From Gaiellales bacterium (lineage in GTDB: Bacteria > Actinomycetota > Thermoleophilia > Gaiellales > JAICJC01), in contig DASWRM010000010.1 of assembly GCA_036403155.1 (NCBI GenBank), positions 97,618-161,617 on the forward strand: a stretch of DNA of 64,000 bases. Direction: 5' to 3'. Every line of letters begins with the position of its first letter. Positions within the stretch are counted from its first letter, which is position 1. Both the position numbers and the translations under genes were made by a program. Positions 22,934-31,942 of this stretch are shown here, piece after piece. The notes beneath the pieces are model-generated. The model was not told where the DNA came from. It saw nothing but the letters and a program-made list of their open reading frames with translations, and did no database searches.

Positions 22934-24201
22934 CAGCCGCGCGAGCGCAGCAGGTAGAGATGCCGGGGCGCTGCGATCACCAGGCGGTTGGTGCCGGCCG
23001 TCGCCACGGTCGAGTACCAGCCGTCGTGGAAATGCCACACCTTCTTGCCGGTGCGCGGCTCGAAGGCCCACGTGTTCCCGGTGTAGGAGCCGGGGCCGTG
23101 CGATGAGACGTACACGTAGTTCCCGATCACCGTGGGCGACGAGGTGGTGCGGTACGGGAGACGGGTCTCCCAGCGGACATCGCCCGTCCGCGCGTCGAGC
23201 GCCTGGAACAGCCCGTTGTAGCTCGACTCGAACACCAGCCCGTCCCATACGGCCGGGCTCCCGTAGACCCAGCCGTCCATGGTGTGCGACCACGCGATCC
23301 GGCCCGTCTGCGCGACGAACGAGTACAGCTTCCCGTCCGTGTTGCCGACGTAGACGCGGCCGTAGCGGACGTTCGGCGTCGAGTAGAACGTTCCCGACCG
23401 GAACCCTGCCGACAGCCCGTTGGTCGACGTCCGCCAGCGGAGGTGACCGCTGTTCCCGATGCAGTACATCACCCCGGCGTAGTCGCCGAAGAACAGGTGC
23501 CCGTGGTACAGCGAGATCGCGCTCTTCACCGCGCCGGACGCCTGGAACGACCACAGCACCCGGCCGGTCTTCGCGTCCAGTGCCCGCACGCGCCCGTCCA
23601 GGCCGCCCATGTACACCTTTCCGAACGCCACGGTCGGCGGTGACTCCATGGACGTGCCGATGTTCTGTTTCCACGCCGTCCTCCCGGTCTTCGCGTGGAG
23701 CGCGTAGATCCGGTGGTCGTAGGAGCCGAAGTAGACGAGTCCCTTGTAGTACGCGGGCTGGTTCAGCACCTTGGCGAATCTCCGCTGCCAGAGCAGCTTG
23801 CCCCCCTTCGCCGCGATCGCGAACACCACGCCGTCGTCGGATGCCGCATACAGCACGCCGTCGACGTACGAGGGCGGGTACTCGAGGATGCCGTGGGCGG
23901 GCCGCCGCCACACGCGCCGGTAGGGAGGCCGGATCGTGGTCAGCTGGGACGCGTCGCGGTTGTGCGACGGGTTCAGCCCGTACATCGGCCACGGCGGCCC
24001 CAGATCGGGTTTCGCATCGTTGCCGGTCGACGGGGGTGGGCTCGACGAGACCGGCTCCGACGTGCTGGTGAACGGAGAGCTCGCTCCGTCGTGCACGTCG
24101 GCGACCGGCCGCGAGACGACCACGTACGCGGTTGCGGCGCCACCGGCGAGCAGGACCAGCAGCGCGGCCGCCACGATGATCAGCTTCCTGTGGCGCCTCA
24201 A
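22933..24201 (-). CDS. membrane-anchored PQQ/BamB-like beta-propeller protein
   Basis: Protein of 422 aa with one N-terminal transmembrane helix (about residues 8-28), a low-complexity Ser/Pro/Thr linker (about 35-60) and then a beta-propeller built from PQQ-like repeats, with recurring GKLLWQR, GRTAWKQN, GRVLWSF and GKKVWHF. It should lie outside the membrane and probably acts as a scaffold or binding protein for polymer export. The start is taken as TTG 24201, in a TTGA overlap with the polymerase gene; ATGGTA on the plus strand (TACCAT on this strand) 10 nt upstream may be an internal -10. Confidence 0.8.
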   Translation of the reverse strand: MRRHRKLIIVAAALLVLLAGGAATAYVVVSRPVADVHDGASSPFTSTSEPVSSSPPPSTGNDAKPDLGPPWPMYGLNPSHNRDASQLTTIRPPYRRVWRRPAHGILEYPPSYVDGVLYAASDDGVVFAIAAKGGKLLWQRRFAKVLNQPAYYKGLVYFGSYDHRIYALHAKTGRTAWKQNIGTSMESPPTVAFGKVYMGGLDGRVRALDAKTGRVLWSFQASGAVKSAISLYHGHLFFGDYAGVMYCIGNSGHLRWRTSTNGLSAGFRSGTFYSTPNVRYGRVYVGNTDGKLYSFVAQTGRIAWSHTMDGWVYGSPAVWDGLVFESSYNGLFQALDARTGDVRWETRLPYRTTSSPTVIGNYVYVSSHGPGSYTGNTWAFEPRTGKKVWHFHDGWYSTVATAGTNRLVIAAPRHLYLLRSRG

Positions 24202-25532
24202 GATGAGGGCGATGGTAGCAGCGACCGGTTGGGGCTCCGTGCGGCGGCCGGGGCGAACAGGGCGGCGCCGGCCACGACCAGCAGGAGCACCACGTAGAAG
24301 TAGTCGAAGCCCATCGTCAGGTAGAAGAAGTTGGCTGCCACAGTGCCGGCCAGCGCCGCGGTCAGGCCGGCCCCGAGCAGCCGGTGGGCGGGGTCGGCGG
24401 CGTGGCGCATCAGCATCGCGTTGGCCAGCACCCAGCCGAGGAAGCAGAGGTACAGCGCCAGGCCGGCGACGCCGGTCTCGACGAGCGTCGCCACCCAGAA
24501 GCTGTGAGGGCCGAAGTCCGACTTGCCCGTCAGGAACTCGTAGAAGACGGCGAACGTGTTGTATCCACGCCCGAACAGCGGATGCGGCGAGAGGGCCGGC
24601 TGTATCAGCGAGTAGAACTCGAAGTGCGTCTGCACCCCGTGGCCCTGGACGTTGGTGCGCGATGCGACCACCGTGCGGACGAAGCTCGAGGCCGAGTAGA
24701 GGACGGCGAGCAGGGCGGCCGGCACCGCCGCCGCGAGCAGGAGCGACCGCACTCGCGGCAGCCGGGGCAGGATCGTTGGAGCCAGCACGAGCAGGCCGAC
24801 GATGTCGCCGAGGGCGGCGCTCCGCGACAGCGTCAGCGCCTGCACCGCGAGCAGGAACAGCAGCAGCGCCCCGAGACGGCGATGCGCCCGCCGGTCGCTC
24901 AGGTACCGCGGCAGGAGCGCGAGCAGCGGCACGCAGAGCATCACGCCCAGGTGGTTCGGGTCGCCCGTCAGCGCGTTCACGCGGTAGATGTTCTGCGTTC
25001 CCTTCACCTGCCCGTAGACGTTGATCCCGGTGAACTTGCCCTGACCGGCGGTGAGCGGTGCGACCACGAGCCTGTCGAGGTTGATGCCGGCTCCGACGAC
25101 CAACGCGAGCTGGAGGACGCCGTACACCGCGTTGGCCGCGAGCCCGTAGACGAACCAGCGCAGCGCGCGCTCGAACAGCGGGGCGCCGCGCCGCAGGACG
25201 TGAGCGGCGGCGGCCACGAGGAAGCCGAAGTGGATCAGCCAGGTGACGACTCCCTTCGCCCAGAAGGAGACGTCCTGCTTCGTCTCGAGATCGAAGTACC
25301 CGGCCAGGTAGACCGCGAAGAACGCGAGCAGGAAGCCCGCGAGGGTCGCGCACGTCCTCGGCATCGCGTCATCGCGCCGCTGGATGCGGGCGGCGACGAA
25401 CGCCGCGACGAAGAGGGTGCAGGTGATGTTCGTGATCGTCAGCTGCAGCCCGGCCGCCTGCCACTGGATCTTCGCCATCGTCTGGACGAACAGGGTGCCG
25501 AGCAGCAGCCGGTCGAGCGTGCGGTCGCTCAC
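24198..25532 (-). CDS. O-antigen ligase/polymerase-like membrane protein (Wzy type)
   Basis: Polytopic membrane protein (444 aa) with about ten hydrophobic segments and a large extracytoplasmic loop containing QGHGVQTHFEFYSLIQPALSPHPLFGRGYNTF, the region where Wzy/WaaL-type proteins keep their conserved residues (quoted here in two joined pieces: HFEFYSLI and HPLFGRGYNTF are the useful ones). It would polymerise or ligate glycan repeat units. The start is GTG 25532 in a GTGA overlap with the upstream glycosyltransferase. Confidence 0.8.
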   Translation of the reverse strand: MSDRTLDRLLLGTLFVQTMAKIQWQAAGLQLTITNITCTLFVAAFVAARIQRRDDAMPRTCATLAGFLLAFFAVYLAGYFDLETKQDVSFWAKGVVTWLIHFGFLVAAAAHVLRRGAPLFERALRWFVYGLAANAVYGVLQLALVVGAGINLDRLVVAPLTAGQGKFTGINVYGQVKGTQNIYRVNALTGDPNHLGVMLCVPLLALLPRYLSDRRAHRRLGALLLFLLAVQALTLSRSAALGDIVGLLVLAPTILPRLPRVRSLLLAAAVPAALLAVLYSASSFVRTVVASRTNVQGHGVQTHFEFYSLIQPALSPHPLFGRGYNTFAVFYEFLTGKSDFGPHSFWVATLVETGVAGLALYLCFLGWVLANAMLMRHAADPAHRLLGAGLTAALAGTVAANFFYLTMGFDYFYVVLLLVVAGAALFAPAAARSPNRSLLPSPSS

Positions 25533-26812
25533 TCCGCCACCCGCCGCAGGACCGACGCCAGCTCCGCCGCGCGCCCCGCCCGTGAGATGCGCGCCCGAAC
25601 GTCCTCGGGCTGGTCGACATCCGGGAGCCCGCCCGCGGCCCACCGGTCGACCAGCTCCTCCAGCACCCTGGACATGCCGGCAACGTCGTCGCCGTCGACC
25701 ACCTCGCCGGCGCCGACGGCGCGGATCAGGTTCGCCGCTGCGCCCTGCGGCGGCACCGCGGCGAGCACCGGGCGCCGTGCCGCGATGTACTCGAACACCT
25801 TGCCGGAGAGCACCGTGTCGCCGCGGCCGCCGGCATGGGGGATCAGCAGCAGCAGTGCGTCGGCCTCGCGCTGCGCCCGCACCGACTCGGCGTACGGCCG
25901 GAAGCCGTCCTCACGCCACGCGCCGTCGATGCCCAGGCTGTTTGCGAACGCGCGGTCCCCGTCGCGGAGGGGTCCGACGAACCGGGCGAGCACGCGCTCC
26001 CGCAGCTGGGGTCGGCGCTCCAGCATGGCGGCGAGCGCCTGCAGAAACGGCCTGGGTGTGCGCTGTCCGAAGAACGCGCCGGCGTGGACGATGGTGAACC
26101 GTTCGCCGGGCCGGTGCGCGATCTGCTCGAAGTCGTCGAAGTCGGCGCCGTTCTCGATCACGGTCGTCTTGTGCGCGGCCGACTCGTGCAGCGCGCCGAC
26201 CTCCTGTGCGATTGCTCCGGTGGCCGCCGTCAGCGCCGCGGCCCGCCCTGCGACCGACCGGGCCATGCGTGCAACCACGGCCCGCTTCGCACGCACGCCG
26301 GCCTTGTCGTAGCGGCGGTGCGGGTTGTCCAGCCAGGAATCGCGAAAATCGGCGACGAACGGCCGGCGGGCGGCTGCCGCGATCGCCTCGGCAGCGAGGT
26401 GGACGGAGCTCGGCGGCGAGGTGGACATGATCACGTCGATGCCCTCGCGCCGGACGATCCTGATGCCGGCGGGCACCGCCGTCGCGAGCCACGGAACCGC
26501 CTTGTCGGGGATCAGCGTCCGCTGGAAGGCGAACCGGGCCTCGACCGCCATGCGCGCAGCGGGCGAGCGGCCGTGCAGGGCGTCGGCCCGCGAGGCCGAC
26601 CGCGGGCCGAGGAAGCGGGCGCGGTGGACGACGGTCGACGCGGGCACCGCACCGAGCAGCTCCTCGTCCGCGGCGAACCACTTCGGGTCCTGCGGCGCGA
26701 GCACGTGCACCTCGATCCCGTGGTCGGGAAGGTACTTGCAGAACTTCAGCGTCCGCTGGACGCCGCCGCCGCCGGCGGGCGGAAAGTAGAAGGCCACAAT
26801 CAGCAGGCGCAT
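25529..26812 (-). CDS. glycosyltransferase family 4
   Basis: GT-B glycosyltransferase (427 aa), first gene of the minus-strand unit that continues with the Wzy-like, PQQ and sulfotransferase genes. It starts LLIVAFYFPPAGGGGVQRTLKF, shortened here to the key blocks FYFPPAGGGG and FRDSWLDNP. The C-terminal domain has FTIVHAGAFFGQRTPRPFL and a VFEYIAARRPVLA motif in the donor-binding region. Sugar specificity is unknown. Confidence 0.87.
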   Translation of the reverse strand: MRLLIVAFYFPPAGGGGVQRTLKFCKYLPDHGIEVHVLAPQDPKWFAADEELLGAVPASTVVHRARFLGPRSASRADALHGRSPAARMAVEARFAFQRTLIPDKAVPWLATAVPAGIRIVRREGIDVIMSTSPPSSVHLAAEAIAAAARRPFVADFRDSWLDNPHRRYDKAGVRAKRAVVARMARSVAGRAAALTAATGAIAQEVGALHESAAHKTTVIENGADFDDFEQIAHRPGERFTIVHAGAFFGQRTPRPFLQALAAMLERRPQLRERVLARFVGPLRDGDRAFANSLGIDGAWREDGFRPYAESVRAQREADALLLLIPHAGGRGDTVLSGKVFEYIAARRPVLAAVPPQGAAANLIRAVGAGEVVDGDDVAGMSRVLEELVDRWAAGGLPDVDQPEDVRARISRAGRAAELASVLRRVAE

Positions 26813-26821
26813 TGCGCCCGG

Positions 26822-26827
26822 AGTCTA
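26822..26827 (-). promoter_or_regulatory. -10 hexamer for the GT4 - Wzy - PQQ - sulfotransferase unit
   Basis: TAGACT on the minus strand, 9 nt, ATG 26812. Confidence 0.5.
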
Positions 26828-26860
26828 GGGTTCGGCCGTTCCCGGCCGCGCCGTCGCGCG

Positions 26861-26866
26861 TAGAGT
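26861..26866 (+). promoter_or_regulatory. -10 hexamer for the alkyltransferase-like gene
   Basis: TAGAGT, 6 nt and GTG 26873, divergent from the preceding promoter. Confidence 0.45.
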
Positions 26867-26872
26867 CCGCGG

Positions 26873-27226
26873 GTGCAGATCCCGCCCGGATTCCGCGTCG
26901 TCGCCGAGCGGTCGGCGTTCGAGCTCGAGGTCGCCGAGCTCGTCCGCGCCATCCCGCCGGGCACCGTCGCCAGCTACGGCCGCATCGCGGACTGGCTCGG
27001 GCGTGCGGCGTCGGCGCGGGCGGTCGGCGGCGCGCTCGCCCGCTCCGGCGGCGACACCCCGGCCCACCGGGTGGTGAATGCCGCCGGCCGGCTGGCGCCC
27101 GGCTGGGAGCGCGAGCAGGCCGAGCTGCTGCGCGTCGAGGGCGTCCGCGTGCGCGGCGGCCGGGTCACCGATCCGATCCCGTGGTGGGACGGGCCGCGTA
27201 CTCGACCTGCTCGTAGTACCGGGTGA
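26873..27226 (+). CDS. alkyltransferase-like protein (ATL), MGMT family without active-site Cys
   Basis: A 117-aa protein of the O6-alkylguanine-DNA alkyltransferase family. The helix-turn-helix TVASYGRIADWLGRAASARAVG is intact (positions 31-52; key block SYGRIADWLG). The active-site PCHR motif reads PAHRVV, with Ala instead of the acceptor Cys. Such ATL proteins bind O6-alkylguanine without repairing it and hand it to nucleotide excision repair. The last 62 bp overlap the 3' end of the convergent ATP-grasp gene. It is a DNA-repair gene isolated inside a polysaccharide locus. Confidence 0.88.
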   Translation: MQIPPGFRVVAERSAFELEVAELVRAIPPGTVASYGRIADWLGRAASARAVGGALARSGGDTPAHRVVNAAGRLAPGWEREQAELLRVEGVRVRGGRVTDPIPWWDGPRTRPARSTG

Positions 27227-28223
27227 CGCGGCGTCCGGGCTCGGTGCGGGCGTCGTGCTCGGCGACCTGCTGCTCGTCCAGCTCGCCCAGGGCGAGCCGC
27301 ACCGCGAGCCAGGGCAGGTTCAGGTCCGGCTGGTAGATCAGCGTGGAGATCCGCGGGTTCACCTCCAGCAGCCGGTCGCCCAGGAACTGCACGTTGACGA
27401 TCCAGTCGAGCTCCAGCGCCTCGACCAGCCTCCGGGCGTGGCGCACCAGGTGGGGGCGGTCGACGATCCGGAACTCCATCGCCAGCCCGGCCCGAAACGC
27501 CTCGCGCGTCTTCGTGCTCGCGACCAGCGTGCGCCCCTCCCGGCAGAGGATGTCGACGGCAAGCTCGTCTCCCTCGACCAGCTCCATGACGAGGACCGGC
27601 GGGAACCCCTCGCCGCCGTCCAGGATCTCGGCCGCCTCGTCCAGCGAGATCGGCAGCAAGGTGCCGGGCCGCCCGTTCACCAGCTGGTCGCGCCGGTCGG
27701 CGGTCGCGGACAGCACGCGGAACCCGCGCGAGCCCTTGGCCTCGAGCGGCTTCATGCAGACGTCGCGGCCGGGATACCCGAGCTCCGCGGCGGCCTCGCG
27801 GAAGCGGTCGGCGTCAGCGGCGTGGATCGTCCGGGGCTGCGGGATCCCCAGCTCCTCCGCCACGCGAACCGTCTCGGACTTCGCGCTCGCCCGCTCGATC
27901 GCGTTCGGCGGCGAGACCAGCACCGGCACCCCGAACCGGTCGCGGCCGGCTGCGATCGCGCCGACTTCGGCGGAGGACTGCGGGAACACGACGTCCACGC
28001 GCTCGGCGGCGGCGACCTCGAGCAGCCGCTCGAGGTACCCCGGTGCCGATCCCGCCGGGACGCGGTGGAAGGCGTCGCAGAGGAAGCGCCCCGCCGACTC
28101 CTCTCGCATGTCGACACCCACGAGCCGCACGTCGCGCTCGCCGTTCTCGCGCAGGGCCCGCAGCAGGCGCGGAGATCCCGGCGCGCCGCTGGCCGTGACG
28201 AGGATCGTGAGCGGCGCGCTCAC
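27165..28223 (-). CDS. ATP-grasp family ligase
   Basis: ATP-grasp protein (352 aa) like the carbamoyl-phosphate-synthase type. The N-terminal Rossmann part starts TILVTASGAPGSPRLLRAL; the ATP-binding core has CMKPLEAKGSRGF, VLVMELVEGDELAVDI and the metal-binding VNVQFLGDRLLEVNPRIST. It would activate a carboxylate and join it to an amine. Members in glycan loci can add amino acids or build unusual sugars; the substrate is unknown. The GTG start overlaps the PIG-L gene by four bases. Confidence 0.83.
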   Translation of the reverse strand: MSAPLTILVTASGAPGSPRLLRALRENGERDVRLVGVDMREESAGRFLCDAFHRVPAGSAPGYLERLLEVAAAERVDVVFPQSSAEVGAIAAGRDRFGVPVLVSPPNAIERASAKSETVRVAEELGIPQPRTIHAADADRFREAAAELGYPGRDVCMKPLEAKGSRGFRVLSATADRRDQLVNGRPGTLLPISLDEAAEILDGGEGFPPVLVMELVEGDELAVDILCREGRTLVASTKTREAFRAGLAMEFRIVDRPHLVRHARRLVEALELDWIVNVQFLGDRLLEVNPRISTLIYQPDLNLPWLAVRLALGELDEQQVAEHDARTEPGRRVTRYYEQVEYAARPTTGSDR

Positions 28224-28855
28224 AGGATCCAGCGGTAGACCTCGAACACCTCGGCCAGCTCGCGGCCGCTCTCGATGCCGTGCGTCCGGGCCAGGTTGCG
28301 AATGTACTCCTCGTTCGCATAGTTGCGATGCTGCTGGCTTCGGTAGTTGGCGAGCGCCTGCACCTTGGCCTCCAGGTGGTGCGGCTCGAGGGCGACGTAC
28401 GCGTCGCGGCGAAAGGCGAAGCAGTTCCAGGGGATCTCGTAGCCGAGCAGGGTGGTGCGCTTGAACGCCCGCATTCCCTCGCGGGCGATCGTCTCGTGAT
28501 CCTGGTGGATGTCGCCCAGCGACGGCATCAGCACGAGCTCCGGCGCGATGTCGCTGTTGGCCGCGACCAGGATCTCGAGGATCTCCTGGCGCACCGTCGG
28601 GAAGGTGCGCACCTCGAAGTCGTGGATCGTGACGCGCTCCGCGGGCAGCCCCAGCGCCGTGGTCGCCGCCCGCGCCTCGTGGACGAGCGTGTCGGAGGGG
28701 AAGCCGTCCGGGAGCGAGCGTGACGCGGACGAGAACGCGTGGTAGTGCACCTCGGCGCCCGCCTCGACCAGGCGGGCGATCGTGCCGCCGCAGCCGAACT
28801 CCCCGTCGTCGGTGTGCGGCGCCAGCACGAGCGTCCGGCGCCCGGGCGCGATCAC
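28220..28855 (-). CDS. PIG-L family de-N-acetylase
   Basis: Zinc-dependent deacetylase of the PIG-L/LmbE family (211 aa) that removes acetyl groups from N-acetyl sugars. The metal motif reads APHTDDGEFGCGG, a form of HPDDE, and the second His motif is SLGDIHQDHETIA. With the ATP-grasp gene next to it, deacetylation followed by acylation or aminoacylation of the freed amine is plausible. Both ends overlap neighbouring genes by four bases, so it belongs to the unit starting at 30965. Confidence 0.88.
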   Translation of the reverse strand: MIAPGRRTLVLAPHTDDGEFGCGGTIARLVEAGAEVHYHAFSSASRSLPDGFPSDTLVHEARAATTALGLPAERVTIHDFEVRTFPTVRQEILEILVAANSDIAPELVLMPSLGDIHQDHETIAREGMRAFKRTTLLGYEIPWNCFAFRRDAYVALEPHHLEAKVQALANYRSQQHRNYANEEYIRNLARTHGIESGRELAEVFEVYRWIL

Positions 28856-30288
28856 GCGCCGGCCTCGCGGGAACTCGGTGGCTGCAGGAAGGACATGGAT
28901 GCGATCAGGGCTGTGAGGATCCAGGAGGCCGGATCCTCGAAGTACGCATTGTAAAAGAGCGAGCTGGCCAGCATGGCGGCGAGTGCCGCGGCGAGCACGA
29001 CCCGCACGTCGCGATCCGGCCCGGCCCGCACGGCCGCCCAGCCCACCGACGCGGCCAGTGCCAGGTATGCGGCCAGGCCGAGCGGCCCGAGCTCCGCCAG
29101 CACGGTGACCGGCGTCGTGTGCGAGGCCGCACTCTTCGTGCGACCGGGGTGCGCCGTGCCGGCGAGGGCGGCCCGCGCGAACCCGCCCAGACCCGCGCCG
29201 CCGAGGGGGTGGTGCCGGATCACGCGCCACCCGTCCTCGACCAGCCGGGAGCGGCCGCTCGTCACCTGCCGCGCCGATCCGCCGTGCGACGAGACGACCA
29301 GCCCGGCCACGCCGATGACCACGACCGTCAGCGCCATAGCCGCCACCAGCCGCCGCGGCCAGAACGTCGCGCCGAGCACCGCCGCTCCGGCCGCCAGCGC
29401 GAGCAGGCTCGACTGGGAGTAGGCCAGATACTGGGCCGCGAAGAGCGCCGCGACGACCGCCACCAGCGGGACGGTCAGCCGGCGGTACACGAGCACCCCG
29501 AGCAGCAGGACGATCGTCACGGCCATGAACCGTCCGTAGATGCTCGCGTCATAGAACAGCGAGTTGACGCGGAAGAACGACCCGTACTCGTTCCCCACCA
29601 TGATCTTGTGGTTCCAGAACAGGTGGCGGGTCTCGTGCTGCCAGATCGCGACTGCGCCGAAGACCAAGCCGAGGAGCACCTGCACGCCGAGCATCAGCCG
29701 CAGCTGCGGCATCGAGGGCCGCATGGCCGCAAGGCGGCTGAGCAGGAAGCCGAACGGCAGGTAGAAGAACAGCATCTCGACCCCGCCCTGGCGTGTGTCC
29801 GCGCTCCACAGGAGCGAGAGCCCGCCCCAGCCGGCCAGTGCGGCGAGCGCCCAGCCGGCCGGCCCGAGCGCCGGTGGCCGCTCCGCCCCTCTCACCAGCT
29901 GGTATGCGGACACGGTGGCCATGGCCAGGATCACCCCGTACAGCGGGACGAGCAGGTTGGCCTGCTCGCCGCCCGCGTGCAGCGGGATGCGCGCAGGCGC
30001 CGCCGCGACCACGGCCAGCAGCGTCAGCGTGGGGAACCGGTGGGCGATGACGGCGCCCGCCGCCAGTGCGGCCAGCCCGGCGGCGGCGGCCGCGACTGCG
30101 AGCGCCGGCCGGTCGGTCGCCTCGACGCGCAGCGTCGCGATCGGCGAGTGGAGCAGGTCGCCTGCGAGGATTGCGGCGCCCACCGCCCATGCCGCGAACG
30201 CGGCCGTGCGCATGCGGCGGTCCTGCAGCACGAGCAGTCCGGCGAGCCCGGCCGCCCCGATGATCGAGCCGATCTCCGTGCCGTTCAC
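28852..30288 (-). CDS. second O-antigen ligase/polymerase-like membrane protein
   Basis: Polytopic membrane protein (478 aa) with about twelve hydrophobic segments. The long outer loop carries HPLGGAGLGGFARA, the RxHPLxGxGxGxF pattern of the Wzy_C domain of O-antigen ligases and polymerases. It is unrelated at a glance to the other Wzy-like protein 4 kb away except in topology. The start is GTG 30288 in a GTGA overlap with the Ig-like gene. Confidence 0.8.
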   Translation of the reverse strand: MNGTEIGSIIGAAGLAGLLVLQDRRMRTAAFAAWAVGAAILAGDLLHSPIATLRVEATDRPALAVAAAAAGLAALAAGAVIAHRFPTLTLLAVVAAAPARIPLHAGGEQANLLVPLYGVILAMATVSAYQLVRGAERPPALGPAGWALAALAGWGGLSLLWSADTRQGGVEMLFFYLPFGFLLSRLAAMRPSMPQLRLMLGVQVLLGLVFGAVAIWQHETRHLFWNHKIMVGNEYGSFFRVNSLFYDASIYGRFMAVTIVLLLGVLVYRRLTVPLVAVVAALFAAQYLAYSQSSLLALAAGAAVLGATFWPRRLVAAMALTVVVIGVAGLVVSSHGGSARQVTSGRSRLVEDGWRVIRHHPLGGAGLGGFARAALAGTAHPGRTKSAASHTTPVTVLAELGPLGLAAYLALAASVGWAAVRAGPDRDVRVVLAAALAAMLASSLFYNAYFEDPASWILTALIASMSFLQPPSSREAGA

Positions 30289-30965
30289 GGGATCGTCACC
30301 GTCGCCGTGGGCGGGCTCGGCGTACGGTTCCCGGCACCGTCGACGGCGACGATCTCGACGGTGGCCCGGCCGGGCCGCAGGCCGGGCGCGTCCAGCCGGA
30401 AGTGCGCGACCCTGGGGATGACGTGCCGCTTGTGAATCACCAGCCGGCCATGCTGGAACACGTACAGCTCCGCATGGACGTTCCCCTCCGAGCGCGTGTA
30501 GTGGATGGCCACCGTCGAGCGCCCGACGCGCACGGCACCGAGCGTGATCCCCGCCGGCTTCGTGTCGACGACGATCGGGTCCGGGATGGTCACCTCCCGG
30601 CCGCTCGCAAGCGTCACCCGAAGCCGGTACTTGCCGTCCGGGGCCACCGCGCCGCTCGTCGTGCTGCCGTCCCACGGAATGCGGACGGCGCCCTTTGCCA
30701 CGTTGCGATCGGCCAGCACGCGAACGACTGCGCCGTCCGGGCGGACGATCGCGATCCGCAGGTGCTGTGCGTCGCGAAGCGTGAATCCGAGCCGGGCCAC
30801 CCGGGTGCACCCCGCATCGCTGCACCCCGGCGAGAACGCGGTGCGTACGTGGGGGTGGCCGACCGGCGAGTGGCGGAGCTTGAGCTGCTCGGCTCTGAGG
30901 AAGGCCACCGCGCTGGCGGCGATGATGACCAGCAGCAGTGCGGTCGCGGCGCGGGGGTGGCTCAC
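30285..30965 (-). CDS. membrane-anchored protein with FlgD/Ig-like domain
   Basis: A 226-aa protein with an uncleaved signal-anchor (residues 6-24) and an all-beta outer region. Residues 60-120 (RIAIVRPDGAVVRVLA ... WDGSTTSGAVAPDGKYRL) have the FlgD-like Ig pattern in which a ligand strand ends with WDGxxxxGxxxPDGxYR. A second beta-domain ends with VEIVAVDGAGNRT, typical of Ig-like repeats on bacterial surfaces. No enzymatic motif. It heads the unit with the second Wzy-like gene, the deacetylase and the ATP-grasp gene. Confidence 0.72.
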   Translation of the reverse strand: MSHPRAATALLLVIIAASAVAFLRAEQLKLRHSPVGHPHVRTAFSPGCSDAGCTRVARLGFTLRDAQHLRIAIVRPDGAVVRVLADRNVAKGAVRIPWDGSTTSGAVAPDGKYRLRVTLASGREVTIPDPIVVDTKPAGITLGAVRVGRSTVAIHYTRSEGNVHAELYVFQHGRLVIHKRHVIPRVAHFRLDAPGLRPGRATVEIVAVDGAGNRTPSPPTATVTIP

Positions 30966-30974
30966 GGCGCGCCG

Positions 30975-30980
30975 ATTGTA
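30975..30980 (-). promoter_or_regulatory. -10 hexamer for the Ig-like protein unit
   Basis: TACAAT on the minus strand, 9 nt, GTG 30965. Confidence 0.5.
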
Positions 30981-31010
30981 GGCGCGCAGTGAGCGATCCG
31001 GGCGCGGTCT

Positions 31011-31904
31011 CTAGGAGCGCTGCAGCGCCGCGGCCAGCCGCTCGCCGCGGGCCACGTACAGGCCGGCGACGATCGCGACCAGCGCGCCGCCCACCACGTA
31101 CCAGACCGGCGCTGCGTCGAGCGTCTTCAGACCCGACGCCGCCAGCACCAGTGCGATCGCCCCGCGGAGGGCGCGCTCGGGGGCGCGGTGGGTGAAGTGC
31201 GAGCCGATCAGGATGCCGGGGATCGAGCCGATCAGGATCGATCCGACGACGCTGTAGTTGGGGGCGCCGAACGCGATCGTGGCCAGTCCGGCGGCGATCG
31301 TGACCAGCATCGCGTGGAACAGGTCGGTGCCGACTACGCGGCGCGCGCTGAGCGGGAACAGCGTGACCAGCGCGATGCCGAAGAACACGCCCGAGCCGAC
31401 CGACGTCAGGCCGAGGATGAACCCGAACACCACGCCGATCGCGACGGCGAGCGTCTTGTGCGACTGCGTCAGCGGCCCGTCGGTCGGGAGCCGGCTCGCG
31501 TCCCAGAGGCCGGGGATCGTGATGAATGTCCGGACGGCGACCGTGAGGCCGACGATCACGAGCACCGTGCCGATCGTGTCGAGCAGCACCGTGTCGACGT
31601 TCACCCCGATCCGCGGGAAGATCTCGTAGAGCGTGAAGACGCCGAGGATGGCGGCCGGCACGCTGCCGACGCCCATCCACAGGCCCAGCTCGCGGTTCAC
31701 GTTCTTCAGCTGGGTGTGGCGGGCGGCCCCGAACACCTTCGTGATCGCAGCGTAGATCAGGTCGCTGCCGACGGCGGTCGACGGCGGGATGCCGAAGACG
31801 CTGATCAGGATCGGCGTCATCAGCGAACCTGCGCCCATGCCGGTGAGGCCGACCAGGATCCCGACCGCCAGGCCCGCTGCGATCATGCCCGTGTTGATGT
31901 CCAT
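31011..31904 (-). CDS. TauE/SafE family sulfite/sulfonate exporter
   Basis: Membrane protein of 297 aa in the TauE/SafE (DUF81) family, whose members export sulfite, sulfoacetate or other sulfonates. About eight hydrophobic segments form two repeats, each with a family loop: GLTGMGAGSLMTPIL near the N-terminus and GLTSVGSGVFFGIAL after residue 160. A conserved GSDLIYAAI/GTDLFHAML pair follows. It lies 198 bp downstream of the sulfate-activation operon on the same strand but has its own promoter and a ribosome site (GGGAGGGG). Export of the operon's product or of excess sulfite is inferred. Confidence 0.9.
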   Translation of the reverse strand: MDINTGMIAAGLAVGILVGLTGMGAGSLMTPILISVFGIPPSTAVGSDLIYAAITKVFGAARHTQLKNVNRELGLWMGVGSVPAAILGVFTLYEIFPRIGVNVDTVLLDTIGTVLVIVGLTVAVRTFITIPGLWDASRLPTDGPLTQSHKTLAVAIGVVFGFILGLTSVGSGVFFGIALVTLFPLSARRVVGTDLFHAMLVTIAAGLATIAFGAPNYSVVGSILIGSIPGILIGSHFTHRAPERALRGAIALVLAASGLKTLDAAPVWYVVGGALVAIVAGLYVARGERLAAALQRS

Positions 31905-31942
31905 CCGCCCTGCCCCTCCCGTGAAGACGACCGCACCCTAGT

